This document shows positions 1-8,440 of a DNA stretch of 64,000 nucleotides, in pieces. The position numbers and the translations under genes were made by a program. Every line of letters starts with the position of its first letter. The stretch's first letter is position 1. The notes below the pieces were generated by a model that did no database searches, was not told where the DNA came from, and saw nothing but the letters and a program-made list of their open reading frames with translations. The stretch is taken from assembly GCF_006740685.1 (NCBI RefSeq), contig NZ_CP035425.1:659687-723686 (forward strand). The letters run 5' to 3'. This stretch comes from Candidatus Nitrosopumilus sp. SW (GTDB lineage: Archaea > Thermoproteota > Nitrososphaeria > Nitrososphaerales > Nitrosopumilaceae).

Positions 1-1
1 T

Positions 2-12
2 TAACTATATTA
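2..12 (+). promoter_or_regulatory. TATA box of first gene
   Basis: An AT-rich element (ttaactatatta) is centred about 27 bases before the ATG at 35. This is the usual distance from an archaeal TATA box to the transcription start, so the first gene is probably transcribed as a leaderless mRNA. No other element is visible. Confidence 0.45.
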
Positions 13-34
13 GATAAAACAATCTAGGAATTTC

Positions 35-274
35 ATGAGTCCTGGAATTGGATTAATGAAAAGAAGACTAGAAAAAGAGAAAGATGCCATTGCACTTGCA
101 ATGTCAGGTATTGCAAAAAAATACAATGTAGTTCCAGATACAATTGAAACTTTAGAAACAAAATATCATGATGATGCAGGAGATTGGTATGTGGCATTAG
201 GATGGGAAGATAAAAAAGCCATAATTCAGATGGATTCTGTTCAAGGAACAATAACTGAGATTAAAGAAATTTAA
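35..274 (+). CDS. small PepSY-like hypothetical protein
   Basis: A 79-residue protein of unknown function. The N-terminal third is a charged helix (RRLEKEKDAIALAMSGIAKK). The C-terminal part (GDWYVALGW, then a hydrophobic strand and VQGTITEIKEI) resembles the strand-turn-strand ending of PepSY-type domains. That similarity is my reading and is weak. There is no signal peptide or membrane segment. The ATG at 35 is preferred because a TATA box lies about 27 bases upstream. An internal ATG at 56 is possible. The next gene starts 25 bases downstream with its own TATA-like stretch (about 269-278), so co-transcription is not needed. No function is assigned. Confidence 0.75.
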   Translation: MSPGIGLMKRRLEKEKDAIALAMSGIAKKYNVVPDTIETLETKYHDDAGDWYVALGWEDKKAIIQMDSVQGTITEIKEI

Positions 275-299
275 TTATCAAAGAATATTTCAAAATATT

Positions 300-947
300 A
301 TGACTAGTGCAATTGTTTTAGGAGGATCTAGAGGCATAGGAAAAGCAATATCAGAATCACTAAAATCATTAGAAATTGATGTTTTTGCTGCATCAAAAAA
401 TGATATTGATACTTCAAATTTAGACAGCGTTAAAGAATTTGTCAAAAATCATAATCAAACAGATATTTTGGTTCTAAATACAGGAGGACCTGCTCCAAAG
501 CCATTTCCAACAATCACAGAAGAAGATTGGAAATTATATCACAATCAATTATTTTTAGGATTTGTCACAATTTTACAAAATATCAAAATTAATGATGGAG
601 GATACATTTTTCTGATCAGTTCTAATGTGATTAAAGAACCAAATTCAAAATTAATAATTTCATCAGCATATCGAGCAGCTTTTGCTGAAATTTTCAAAGT
701 GCTGAGCAAAGAATATGCTGAAAATCAAATTAGTTGTATCAATATTGCTCCAGGACCAATCAACACTGATAGGACTCAAAAATTAATAGAAAATGTTGAA
801 GAATACAAAAAATCATTACCTATGAAAAGATTAGGAGAGCCCGAAGAGATTGGAAATTTTGTAAAATCAATAATTCAAAATAAAATAAAGTATTTGTCAG
901 GGGTTACAATAAACTTTGATGGTGCAAACTCAAATTATGTTTTCTAA
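300..947 (+). CDS. SDR-family protein with degenerate catalytic site
   Basis: A 215-residue Rossmann-fold short-chain dehydrogenase/reductase-like protein, probably cytosolic. The dinucleotide-binding loop GGSRGIG is at residues 8-14 and the NTGG motif at 60-63. A Ser pair near 107 and Tyr124 follow. The canonical YxxxK active site reads YRAAF, so the catalytic Lys is replaced by Phe128. The later PGPINTDR motif matches the SDR subgroup related to FabG that lacks a full catalytic tetrad. It may bind NAD(P) without ordinary ketoreductase chemistry; the substrate is unknown. The ATG at 300 is preceded by a TATA-like tttaattatc at about 269-278. It converges on the next gene with a 2-base gap. 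Confidence 0.85.
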   Translation: MTSAIVLGGSRGIGKAISESLKSLEIDVFAASKNDIDTSNLDSVKEFVKNHNQTDILVLNTGGPAPKPFPTITEEDWKLYHNQLFLGFVTILQNIKINDGGYIFLISSNVIKEPNSKLIISSAYRAAFAEIFKVLSKEYAENQISCINIAPGPINTDRTQKLIENVEEYKKSLPMKRLGEPEEIGNFVKSIIQNKIKYLSGVTINFDGANSNYVF

Positions 948-949
948 AA

Positions 950-1588
950 TTATTTTTTAAATTCAACGTTTGGTGTGTCAGGTTGACCTGCAATTGCAAT
1001 TAATCCACCATCACGTAATTGTTGTAGTAATTGCATAACTTCTTTTTCAACTTGATTTCTTTGTAGTCCTGTTTGTTGTGCAAAAATTTCAACCAAGTCT
1101 GTAACTTTACGTTGTCCATTACAAGATTTCCAGAAATCAACAATTGCTTGATTAACCATGAAACCTTGATCATGTTCATTTGCCAATACCATAGAGCCAT
1201 CTTCTTGTTGAACTAGTTTTCCAACACCTTGAGGTAATGCAGTTTCATAATTAATTGGAGCGGGAGTGTTCATTCCAGCGCCCATGTTTTTGATTTTGAT
1301 TTTTGCCTCTTCAGACATTTTATCCATTGACCAAGGAGGATCCCATACAATGTCAATATTGACATTATTTACACCAGGAACTTTTTTCACAAATCTTGTT
1401 GCATCAGAAACTAGAGTTTCATGAAGGGGGCAACCCTGAGTAGTCATTGTCATTTTGATATTTACATCATTATTTTCTGCCACATCAATTCCATAGATTA
1501 ACCCCATCTCAACAATGTTTAGAGGGACTTCAGGATCCATACACTGTTTTAATGAATCTTCAATTGTTTGTGGAGAAATTGTACTCAT
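950..1588 (-). CDS. MIP18/DUF59 protein with PqqD-like C-terminal domain
   Basis: A 212-residue two-domain protein. Residues 1-100 form a MIP18 (DUF59/PaaD-SufT-like) domain, with the family signature DPEVPLNIVEMGLIYG at about 18-33 and a conserved Cys in TQGCPLHET at about 53. Such proteins act in Fe-S cluster assembly or transfer. After a Pro-rich linker, residues about 125-200 look like a PqqD-type winged-helix domain: a short strand (GSMVLAN), a helix ending FWKSCNG, then helices ending LRDGGLIAI. PqqD domains usually present peptides to radical SAM enzymes. The combination suggests a fused carrier/scaffold, but the partner is unknown. The ATG at 1588 is the only good start. Confidence 0.85.
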   Translation of the reverse strand: MSTISPQTIEDSLKQCMDPEVPLNIVEMGLIYGIDVAENNDVNIKMTMTTQGCPLHETLVSDATRFVKKVPGVNNVNIDIVWDPPWSMDKMSEEAKIKIKNMGAGMNTPAPINYETALPQGVGKLVQQEDGSMVLANEHDQGFMVNQAIVDFWKSCNGQRKVTDLVEIFAQQTGLQRNQVEKEVMQLLQQLRDGGLIAIAGQPDTPNVEFKK

Positions 1589-1627
1589 ATTTTTAGAAAC
1601 AATTTGAAAAACAATAAAAACTTTCTA

Positions 1628-2683
1628 TTAATTAGCTGCAAATAATTTTGGAATAGACTCTTCATAGGGTGCTGTAGCCACGCCTTTTTCAGTAATTATT
1701 CCAGAAATTAGTTCGGGAGGAGTCATATCGAATGCAGGATTTATCACTCCTATATCATCAGGAGCAGTTTTTTTATCACCAATTCCAGTTACTTCAGAAC
1801 CTTTACGCATTTCAATAATTACATCTTCAGCCTTTGTTTCTAGATCAATTGTGGATAATGGTGCTGCAACATAAAATGGAATACCATGTTGTTTGGCCAT
1901 TGTGGCTACTTGATAGGTTCCAATTTTGTTAAAGACATGACCTGTTTTTACAATTCTATCTGCTCCAACTACGACTTTGTTTACCAAACCATTTGCCATA
2001 GAATAACCTACTGCAGTATCAGGAACTAGACGTACATCAAAACCATCATGTTTTAACTCAAATGCAGTTAATCTTGATCCTTGTTGTATGGGTCTGGTTT
2101 CAGTTGCGATTACTTTGACATTTTTTCCGCTCTCCCTTGTAGCTCTGATTACACCTAATGCAGTTCCATATGCAACAGTTGCCAAAGCACCAGCATTACA
2201 ATGAGTCATTATGGTATCATTATCATCAAAAAGGACAGAACCATTTTTTCCCATAGTTTTGTTTATTTCGATATCTTCATCTGCCATTTTTTTTGCTTCA
2301 GAAATTACTAATTCACGTATTTGTTCAACAGAATCTCCGGTTTTTGCAACATTCATTATTTTTTCCAATCCCCAGCCAAGATTTACTGCAGTAGGTCTGG
2401 TTGCAAATAGAATATTTCTTGCTTTGTCTAGATCAGAAATAAGTTCATCTTTTGTGGTTGCTTTACTTTGTAATACTGCTAATGCCAAACCAAATGCACC
2501 TGAGACCCCAATAGCTGGTGCACCCCTAACGATCAAAGTTTTGATAGCATTAGCAACTTGATTAAAATCATCATATTCTACAAACACGAGTTGATTTGGT
2601 AATTTTGTCTGATCAATCATCACTACTTTGTTATCTCTCCATTCTACAGTTCTGAGAGAGGAATCCATTACATCTTCAGTCAT
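1628..2683 (-). CDS. mtnA: S-methyl-5-thioribose-1-phosphate isomerase family (MtnA/aIF2B-like)
   Basis: A sugar-phosphate isomerase of the MtnA/eIF2B-alpha-like family, about 351 residues from the chosen start, a normal family length. Visible motifs are RGAPAIGVSGAFG near the N-terminus, the Cys loop THCNAGALAT and the Asp loop VVGADRIV; the Cys and Asp are the family's catalytic pair. It likely interconverts 5-methylthioribose-1-phosphate and the ribulose form in methionine salvage. Archaeal relatives that isomerise ribose-1,5-bisphosphate for AMP salvage cannot be excluded. The reading frame runs further upstream to 2755. The ATG at 2683 is preferred because a clear TATA box (2703-2715) sits about 26 bases before it, implying a leaderless transcript. 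Confidence 0.9.
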   Translation of the reverse strand: MTEDVMDSSLRTVEWRDNKVVMIDQTKLPNQLVFVEYDDFNQVANAIKTLIVRGAPAIGVSGAFGLALAVLQSKATTKDELISDLDKARNILFATRPTAVNLGWGLEKIMNVAKTGDSVEQIRELVISEAKKMADEDIEINKTMGKNGSVLFDDNDTIMTHCNAGALATVAYGTALGVIRATRESGKNVKVIATETRPIQQGSRLTAFELKHDGFDVRLVPDTAVGYSMANGLVNKVVVGADRIVKTGHVFNKIGTYQVATMAKQHGIPFYVAAPLSTIDLETKAEDVIIEMRKGSEVTGIGDKKTAPDDIGVINPAFDMTPPELISGIITEKGVATAPYEESIPKLFAAN

Positions 2684-2702
2684 GTATAATCTCAAAAATA
2701 GG

Positions 2703-2715
2703 CTTTTTAAAAACC
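2703..2715 (-). promoter_or_regulatory. TATA box for mtnA
   Basis: On the minus strand the element reads ggtttttaaaaag. Its centre is about 26 bases from the ATG at 2683, and this sets that start over the longer in-frame extension. Confidence 0.6.
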
Positions 2716-2728
2716 AATTGTAATTAAT

Positions 2729-2739
2729 CATAAAATATA
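2729..2739 (+). promoter_or_regulatory. TATA box left in front of decayed epimerase gene
   Basis: ataaaatatag lies about 26 bases before the ATG at 2761, the start of a broken epimerase gene. The spacing matches a leaderless archaeal promoter, so the promoter seems to have outlived its gene. Confidence 0.45.
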
Positions 2740-2760
2740 GCCCATTTTCTTTCATAATTT

Positions 2761-2887
2761 ATGAAAGTTTTAGTTACTGGAGGACAGATTGTATAGGAAA
2801 TATCTTGTAGGTTGACTTTTAGCAAAAGTATACAATGTTGGATTCTCACCAAAGTTTGGTTTAGATAAAATAAGAGAAATGTTATAG
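2761..2887 (+). pseudogene. remnant of an NAD-dependent sugar epimerase/dehydratase
   Basis: This short stretch is what is left of an SDR-type sugar epimerase gene. From the ATG at 2761 it reads MKVLVTGG, the classic N-terminal nucleotide-binding strand, then an early stop. A frame change from 2787 gives DCIGNIL, which matches the rest of the GGxGxIG loop. From 2825, in the third frame, it reads KVYNVGFSPKFGLDKIREML followed by a stop. That is the usual C-terminal ending of these enzymes (a G-W/F-x-P-K segment and last helix). Most of the middle, roughly 270 residues, is deleted. It lies at the left edge of the glycan island and indicates past gene loss there. Confidence 0.7.
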
Positions 2888-2929
2888 AAGATAGACATTT
2901 TATTATTGATCATTTTATCAATTTATGTA

Positions 2930-3952
2930 ATGCTAAAACATTCTACACTAGAAAAATATGATTCTCTAAAAATGTATGAAGTTTATGACAAGTGGCCAGA
3001 AATTGCATTAAAATCATTTGAATCTGAACAAAATCCCATAAATTTTGATAAGATTAATCATATTGTTTTTGCTGGAATGGGAGGTTCAGGAGCTATAGGA
3101 GACTTGTTTGCAGCTATTTTATCTAAAACTAAAATTCACGTAAATGTTGTTAAAGGATATCACTTACCAAAAACTGTTGATCCTAATTCGCTTGTAATTA
3201 CTATAAGTGTTTCAGGAAATACAAAAGAAACTATTTCAGTATTAGATTCTGCTTTCAATCTTGGGAGTAAAATTATTGCTTTTTCTTCCGGAGGAGAAAT
3301 GGAAGAATATTGTAAAAAAAATAAAATAGAACATAGGAGAATTCCACAAAATCATTCTCCAAGAGCTTCATTTACTTCATTTTTATATTCTATTTTGAAA
3401 GTTTTACATTCTACTCTTGAAATTAAACAAGAAGATATTCTAGAATCAATTGCAGAAATGAAGAAAATGCAAAAGAAAATTAATTCAAGAAATTTGACAG
3501 AAAAAAATCCAGCACTTAATTTAGCAAAATGGATTGACAATGTTCCCATAATTTACTATCCTTTTGGACTAGAATCAGCTACAATTAGATTTAAGAATTC
3601 ACTTCAAGAAAATACAAAATTACATGTTATGACAGAAGATGTGATTGAAGCTTGTCATAATGGCATTGTTTCATGGGAAAGAAAGTCAAGTATTCAACCT
3701 ATTTTGATTGAAGGTCAAAATGATCATATCAAAACTAAAGAAAGATGGATTATTTTAAAAGAATTTTTTAAAAAACGCAATATAGAATACAAAGAAATCA
3801 AATCAATTAACGGAAGCATATTAACAAAATTAGTAAATTTAATTTATCTTTTAGATTATGCTTCAATATACCTAGCAGTTTTGAATAAAATTGATCCTTC
3901 ACCGGTCAAATCTATAGATTTTATTAAGGAAAGATTAGAAAAGCAGAATTAA
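2930..3952 (+). CDS. bifunctional phosphoglucose/phosphomannose isomerase
   Basis: About 340 residues with two SIS domains. It interconverts fructose-6-phosphate with glucose-6-phosphate and mannose-6-phosphate, supplying hexose phosphates for the nucleotide sugars made in the adjacent island. The first SIS domain shows FAGMGGSGAIGD and ISVSGNTKET. The family's active-site segment is RASFTSFLYS. The length fits archaeal PGI/PMI enzymes. A TTG at 2906 is in frame, but the ATG at 2930 is preferred because an AT-rich TATA element (about 2898-2908) is centred near -27 from it. It abuts the convergent gene at 3953 with no gap. Confidence 0.88.
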   Translation: MLKHSTLEKYDSLKMYEVYDKWPEIALKSFESEQNPINFDKINHIVFAGMGGSGAIGDLFAAILSKTKIHVNVVKGYHLPKTVDPNSLVITISVSGNTKETISVLDSAFNLGSKIIAFSSGGEMEEYCKKNKIEHRRIPQNHSPRASFTSFLYSILKVLHSTLEIKQEDILESIAEMKKMQKKINSRNLTEKNPALNLAKWIDNVPIIYYPFGLESATIRFKNSLQENTKLHVMTEDVIEACHNGIVSWERKSSIQPILIEGQNDHIKTKERWIILKEFFKKRNIEYKEIKSINGSILTKLVNLIYLLDYASIYLAVLNKIDPSPVKSIDFIKERLEKQN

Positions 3953-5854
3953 TCAATCTAAAATTAATTTATCAATTGAATTCGCAAGGAATTCAGATGC
4001 AGTGCCATGATTTGCAAGATATTGTTTCACAAATTCATTTCCTTTATTTATGAAATGTTCAGATGTTTCACGAACATAAAGAATTTGATGTAATGTTTTT
4101 TCAAATTTTTCTTGTTCATTAGAATTAAAAAACATAGTATTTCCAGAGCTTGAAGCACTCAGACGTTCTTGCGGATCTGATAAAATTGTCATAGTTGGTT
4201 TATTGAAAATATTTGCTTCTAAAAGAACAGTTGTTAAACCAACTGAAATAACGACAGAAGAGGATTGAATTAGTCTTGGAAGGTTTGCATCAACCATAAT
4301 TTGAACTTCAGGGTCATATTTGTTAATAAGTGGTTCAACCATTACCGATTTCCATTTCATATCACCTGGATGTAATTTTATGATTTTTTTTCTATCAGTT
4401 ATTTTTTTTAGGGTTTTACAAATTACTTTTATTGCTTCTTCATATTGAATATAGGTATTGGTTAACTGACTGCCAGCATTTTTTTTATCTAGTTGTCCCA
4501 GAACCACAAGAATTAATCCATCATCATCAGATTTTTGTTTTTTGAGATTAAAATATGAATCATGTCGAGGGCTTCCAGAAACTATTATGTTATTTTTTTG
4601 TATCCCATGTTCTATAGCATATTTTTCCATAATTGGTCCCCATACTGCAATTTTTTTGTCATTATAGATAGGAATAGTTCCATGAATCGAATTCATTTCA
4701 GAAAAATTTGGAAAGGATACATGTGGAGTTCCATGTTGAAGAACCATAGATAAAATATTTTGTTTTCGGGCATGATAGATCAGAATTTTTTCTTGTAATG
4801 CAACTTCATAAAAATGAATTATTAGTAAAGGTTTAATTTTTGAAAGGAATTTTTTTGAAGATATTATTTCATAAATTGCTTCAGAAAATCGATCCTTACA
4901 GAAATTTTTAAAATATTGAGAAAAATAGTTCCAAAATGAAATTCCATCTATAGAAAAAATTTTTGAGAACAATTGATCATTGGAAAATAATTTTTCTAAT
5001 TTTTTATTTATTAACACAGATTCGTTTTGGATGAATTCATGATCTGTTTTTTTAAGATATTGTTCATAAGAACCAAGAATGCATTCATTATTTTTTACAA
5101 TTTTAAAAGAATTAAAATTCCATACTGCAGCACGTTTTCTATTTAATAAGAAAATATTTCTTTTTTGAGAGGATATTTTTTTAAAAAACACATCATACAA
5201 AGAAGGATTAAAATCTACTAATAATACAGAATCATTTTTTTTATCAAATTTTGAAAAAATATTGTTAAAAAATGGAATAAAAAATTGTTCATAAAGTTTT
5301 CTAATTTTAAAAAATGCTTTTCTTGGTAAACGTAATGTAATAGGAATTGGTCCAAGATTATATTTTATGGGAAAGACATCAAAATTCCAATACTCTTTTT
5401 CAGATTTTTCATCTTCAATTATTGAAATGATAGAATTTGAAAATATTGTCAAAACTAGTTTTGATATAGAATTTGAAACTAAAATGGAATTAGGGTTTAA
5501 TTTTTTATGAATTTTAATTAACGAAAAAAATATGATCATTGTTTGAATTAATGATGGGTATAATTCTTGTTCAAGTAGCCAACCAAGATTTATGTTTTCA
5601 AATAATAATTCCTTTTCAATAGTAGGATCTGTGTACCAAGTAGTTGAAATATTCAAAATGGTTTTATTGAGTTGAGATAAATCAGATGTAGTTAGATATG
5701 AATCTAGAATTTCATGCTTAATTTCCATATCATCAAGTTGTTTATGAGAATAATAATCCAAAGCAAAAATAACGGAATTTGGATCATTGAGATTTTCAAG
5801 TAATTCATCATTTATGTGAAATCTTTCAAATAGCAATACAAGATTAGTACTCAT
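3953..5854 (-). CDS. GT-B-like glycosyltransferase / surface carbohydrate transferase
   Basis: A 633-residue soluble protein. The N-terminal half is poorly conserved and AT-rich in codon choice. The C-terminal half looks like a GT-B fold of the CDP-glycerol/sialyl-transferase-like group used for capsule building: LQHGTP at about 373-378, a linker ending VSGSPRHD at 425-432, KLHPGD at 493-498, then an SSVVISVGLTTVLLEA segment near 540 typical of nucleotide binding. It would add a sugar or polyol phosphate to a surface glycan. It is the last gene of the leftward CDP-deoxysugar operon, 7 bases after the GT2 gene. The acceptor and donor are not predictable; it is an unusually long member with an unexplained N-terminal half. 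Confidence 0.75.
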   Translation of the reverse strand: MSTNLVLLFERFHINDELLENLNDPNSVIFALDYYSHKQLDDMEIKHEILDSYLTTSDLSQLNKTILNISTTWYTDPTIEKELLFENINLGWLLEQELYPSLIQTMIIFFSLIKIHKKLNPNSILVSNSISKLVLTIFSNSIISIIEDEKSEKEYWNFDVFPIKYNLGPIPITLRLPRKAFFKIRKLYEQFFIPFFNNIFSKFDKKNDSVLLVDFNPSLYDVFFKKISSQKRNIFLLNRKRAAVWNFNSFKIVKNNECILGSYEQYLKKTDHEFIQNESVLINKKLEKLFSNDQLFSKIFSIDGISFWNYFSQYFKNFCKDRFSEAIYEIISSKKFLSKIKPLLIIHFYEVALQEKILIYHARKQNILSMVLQHGTPHVSFPNFSEMNSIHGTIPIYNDKKIAVWGPIMEKYAIEHGIQKNNIIVSGSPRHDSYFNLKKQKSDDDGLILVVLGQLDKKNAGSQLTNTYIQYEEAIKVICKTLKKITDRKKIIKLHPGDMKWKSVMVEPLINKYDPEVQIMVDANLPRLIQSSSVVISVGLTTVLLEANIFNKPTMTILSDPQERLSASSSGNTMFFNSNEQEKFEKTLHQILYVRETSEHFINKGNEFVKQYLANHGTASEFLANSIDKLILD

Positions 5855-5861
5855 AAAAATA

Positions 5862-6794
5862 TCAAATCCCAGACATATTAGAATTTAGTTTATTTCTGTT
5901 TGATTTGAAATGAAAAAAATCAATTAGTAATGAAACAAATCCTTCAATTTGTAATTGTAAGAAATAATCAAAATTTTTCAAAAATGATGTTAATCCTAGG
6001 TTTTTTAGACACCACCGTGTTAATGGAAACCATGGAAAAATAATACCAGTTTTACCTAGATTATATTGTTTTGATATTGCAATAATTCCTTTTCCACTTG
6101 CTCCTTGTTCATATTCATGCATCAAGATCTCGTCATTTACATACAGATCACCAAATTTTAACACATTTAGAAAAATTGCCCAGTCATTTCCAAGAAATGA
6201 ATCCCTGACAAGACTGTTTCTTAAAATGTCTGTTTTAAATATACTGTAAATAGATTGACATGAACATTTTTTGAGGTATAGACGTGTTTTAGTGTTAAAA
6301 TTACCAGTAATAGATATTATTTCTCTAGGTCTAAAAAAATTTCTTATTTTTTTCATCAGTTGAGAATATTGTAAATCATCTTTGTTTATTTGAGATTCTT
6401 TGTCTTTTGGTACATATGGTTCTATTTTACATATACTTGCAACACAATTAGTATTTTTTTCAAGGGTTTTTAGGTTTTTTTCAATAAATTGTGGGAAAAT
6501 AAAATCATCAACTGCTGTCCACATGAAGTATTCATAATTAGCTTTCTCTAAAACAAAATTGAAATTCCAGGTTATGCCATTATTCTGAGAGTGACGAAAA
6601 TATTTAATTCTGTCATCTTTTTGAACAAATTCTTTGCAAATTGATTCAGTGTTATCCGTAGAACCGTTATCAGAAATAATTAATTCAAAATGCCTATGAG
6701 ATTGATTAAGAATAGACTTTAGCTTAGATCTTAGAAATCTTTCTCCATTATACACAGGCAATCCAATACTAATTTTTGAAATTTTACTTTGCAT
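5862..6794 (-). CDS. GT2 family glycosyltransferase
   Basis: A 310-residue inverting GT-A fold transferase. The N-terminus SIGLPVYNGERFL and ISDNGSTDNT are the nucleotide-sugar-binding signature of family 2. The metal-binding acidic motif is seen as AVDDF near residue 93. The C-terminal third is hydrophobic and aromatic but without a clear transmembrane helix, so it is probably membrane-associated. The ATG at 6794 follows the stop of the RmlD-like gene with no real gap, showing co-transcription. It probably transfers the deoxysugar made by this operon onto a lipid- or protein-linked glycan. Confidence 0.85.
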   Translation of the reverse strand: MQSKISKISIGLPVYNGERFLRSKLKSILNQSHRHFELIISDNGSTDNTESICKEFVQKDDRIKYFRHSQNNGITWNFNFVLEKANYEYFMWTAVDDFIFPQFIEKNLKTLEKNTNCVASICKIEPYVPKDKESQINKDDLQYSQLMKKIRNFFRPREIISITGNFNTKTRLYLKKCSCQSIYSIFKTDILRNSLVRDSFLGNDWAIFLNVLKFGDLYVNDEILMHEYEQGASGKGIIAISKQYNLGKTGIIFPWFPLTRWCLKNLGLTSFLKNFDYFLQLQIEGFVSLLIDFFHFKSNRNKLNSNMSGI

Positions 6795-6795
6795 T

Positions 6796-7674
6796 TTAAA
6801 CAGGTTGGATTTTCCTCATTTTCTTTAAACCATCAATTGAATTAGACATTGCCATTCCTGTTTTCTCAAATGCTTTTTTATTTTCAAGTTTCACGTTTAC
6901 TCTTTTAGCAGGTAACTTTAGAACTGAAGAATTTATGGCTTTAATTTTATTTTTATCAAGTCCAAAAATATCTGCCACAATAAGAGCAAAATCAAATCTA
7001 TTTTTAAAATCGGAGCCAACAAGGTGAAAAATTCCAGTATGGTCATCATTTACTAATTTTTGTGTACAAGCCACAAAGTCCGGAACATATGTAGGAGTAT
7101 TGTACCAATCAGAAATCTCTAAATGTTCTTCATTAGAATTCAGGTGTTCAATTACTCTAAGAACAGAATTTGTATGGTGCCAGTTTTTTTTCCATGAATA
7201 GGGTTGATCAGTTCGAATTATCAAGTAGGGTAAATTGGAATTTAGAACTAATTCTTCACCCATAGATTTTGTCAAACCGTATGATGAGATTGGATTGGTT
7301 TTTTCTGCTTCAGAATAAGATTTTTTTGAACCATCAAATACTGCAGATGTTGAAATGTAGATAATTTTACTATGAAAAGAGGCAGCTGCATCTATAGTAA
7401 ATTTTAATCCAGTTACATTGATTGCTTTGGCCAAATTTTTATCTGTTTCACACAAGTCTACATTTGTAATGGCTGATGCATAAATGATTACATCAGGTTT
7501 GATTTTTTGAATTATGGTATGAATATTTTTTTTATCAGTTACATCAAGATAATGAAAATATTCTTCATTAATTCTATGTTTAAAATAAGTTGAATTTACT
7601 TTTTGTCCATTTTTGATAAAATTATGATGTAAGTAATATCCAAGAAATCCACTTCCTCCAATTATAAGAATCAT
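6796..7674 (-). CDS. RmlD-like NDP-4-keto-deoxysugar reductase
   Basis: A 292-residue extended SDR related to dTDP-4-dehydrorhamnose reductase. It shows GGSGFLGYY at 6-14, the ASAITNVDLCE segment typical of RmlD, and the intact catalytic YGLTK (Tyr and Lys). Because the operon starts with CDP-glucose enzymes, its substrate is probably the CDP-linked, C-methylated and epimerised 4-keto sugar from the upstream genes, which it would reduce to the final sugar. It is 34 bases after the CmcI-like gene and touches the downstream GT2 gene. A second RmlD-like protein at 26057 belongs to the dTDP genes. Confidence 0.85.
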   Translation of the reverse strand: MILIIGGSGFLGYYLHHNFIKNGQKVNSTYFKHRINEEYFHYLDVTDKKNIHTIIQKIKPDVIIYASAITNVDLCETDKNLAKAINVTGLKFTIDAAASFHSKIIYISTSAVFDGSKKSYSEAEKTNPISSYGLTKSMGEELVLNSNLPYLIIRTDQPYSWKKNWHHTNSVLRVIEHLNSNEEHLEISDWYNTPTYVPDFVACTQKLVNDDHTGIFHLVGSDFKNRFDFALIVADIFGLDKNKIKAINSSVLKLPAKRVNVKLENKKAFEKTGMAMSNSIDGLKKMRKIQPV

Positions 7675-7708
7675 ATCAATTGTTTATGGTATAGGTTTTT
7701 TGTTAAAT

Positions 7709-8440
7709 CTATTTCTTAACACATTTAAGATATCCATCAGGGGCAGCAGTGATTAGTAACTTATTAGTGATATTTTTATCAATTTTAAAGCGATTTGTTG
7801 TTTTTAAAAACTCACGAATTGCAGATTTTGGGTTTTTAGTTTTTGTCCAAGGGCGATTTTTGAAGAAATTATTTGGCAAGAATTCAATTAATGTATCAAA
7901 AACTATCAAATAACTTCCTTTAGTAATTAGCTGAGAATATGCTTTTAATTCAGACAAAACGTGTTTGTGAGTATGATTAGAATCAAGTATAACCATAATA
8001 CATTTTTTGTTTTTTGATAATTGGTTTATTTTATTGATGGTTTTTTTATTTATAGATGATCCTTCAATCAACGTTATTCTTTTGAACATTGGATGTTTTT
8101 CTATTGCTTTCTTATTTTGTTGATGAATTTTTATATCAATTCCAATGATTTCGCCTTTTCCAATTATTTCTAACATTGAAGCAAGAAAAGTTACTGAGCC
8201 TCCTCTAGCAACTCCAGTCTCAATAATAAGATCAGGTTTGAGTTTCCAGATGATTTCTTGCAATGCAATAATATCTTGAGGATATTGAATTATGGGCAAT
8301 CCAAGCCATTTAAAATGATAAGAATATTCATATTGATAACTATCAGAAATCCATTTTTTTGAAAGAGCATCAAGTGATGTATCTTCTTTCATCTGAAGGA
8401 TTTTTTTCTTATTTCTTTTTTCAAAAATAGAATTATCCAT
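7709..8440 (-). CDS. CmcI-like (cephalosporin hydroxylase family) methyltransferase
   Basis: About 243 residues of the CmcI family, which despite its name contains SAM-dependent O-methyltransferases often found in surface-polysaccharide loci. Seen: WLGLPIIQYPQD, the SAM-binding IIETGVARGGS, an acidic GIDI strand, and the metal/active-site segment ILDSNHTHKHV. It likely methylates a sugar hydroxyl. There are two nearby ATGs, at 8446 and 8440. The one at 8440 has an AGGTGA Shine-Dalgarno about 7 bases upstream, so it is chosen. Its start overlaps the end of rmlC by 8 bases, implying translational coupling. Confidence 0.85.
   Translation of the reverse strand: MDNSIFEKRNKKKILQMKEDTSLDALSKKWISDSYQYEYSYHFKWLGLPIIQYPQDIIALQEIIWKLKPDLIIETGVARGGSVTFLASMLEIIGKGEIIGIDIKIHQQNKKAIEKHPMFKRITLIEGSSINKKTINKINQLSKNKKCIMVILDSNHTHKHVLSELKAYSQLITKGSYLIVFDTLIEFLPNNFFKNRPWTKTKNPKSAIREFLKTTNRFKIDKNITNKLLITAAPDGYLKCVKK

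Noticed and set aside
33-251. 72-residue frame on the minus strand opposite the first gene
   Set aside because: Rich in Leu/Phe/His from antisense of an acidic helix protein; no start signal; the plus gene has a TATA box.
2684-2755. 24-codon N-terminal extension of the mtnA-like gene
   Set aside because: The TATA box falls inside it; the MtnA family starts near MTEDVMDS.
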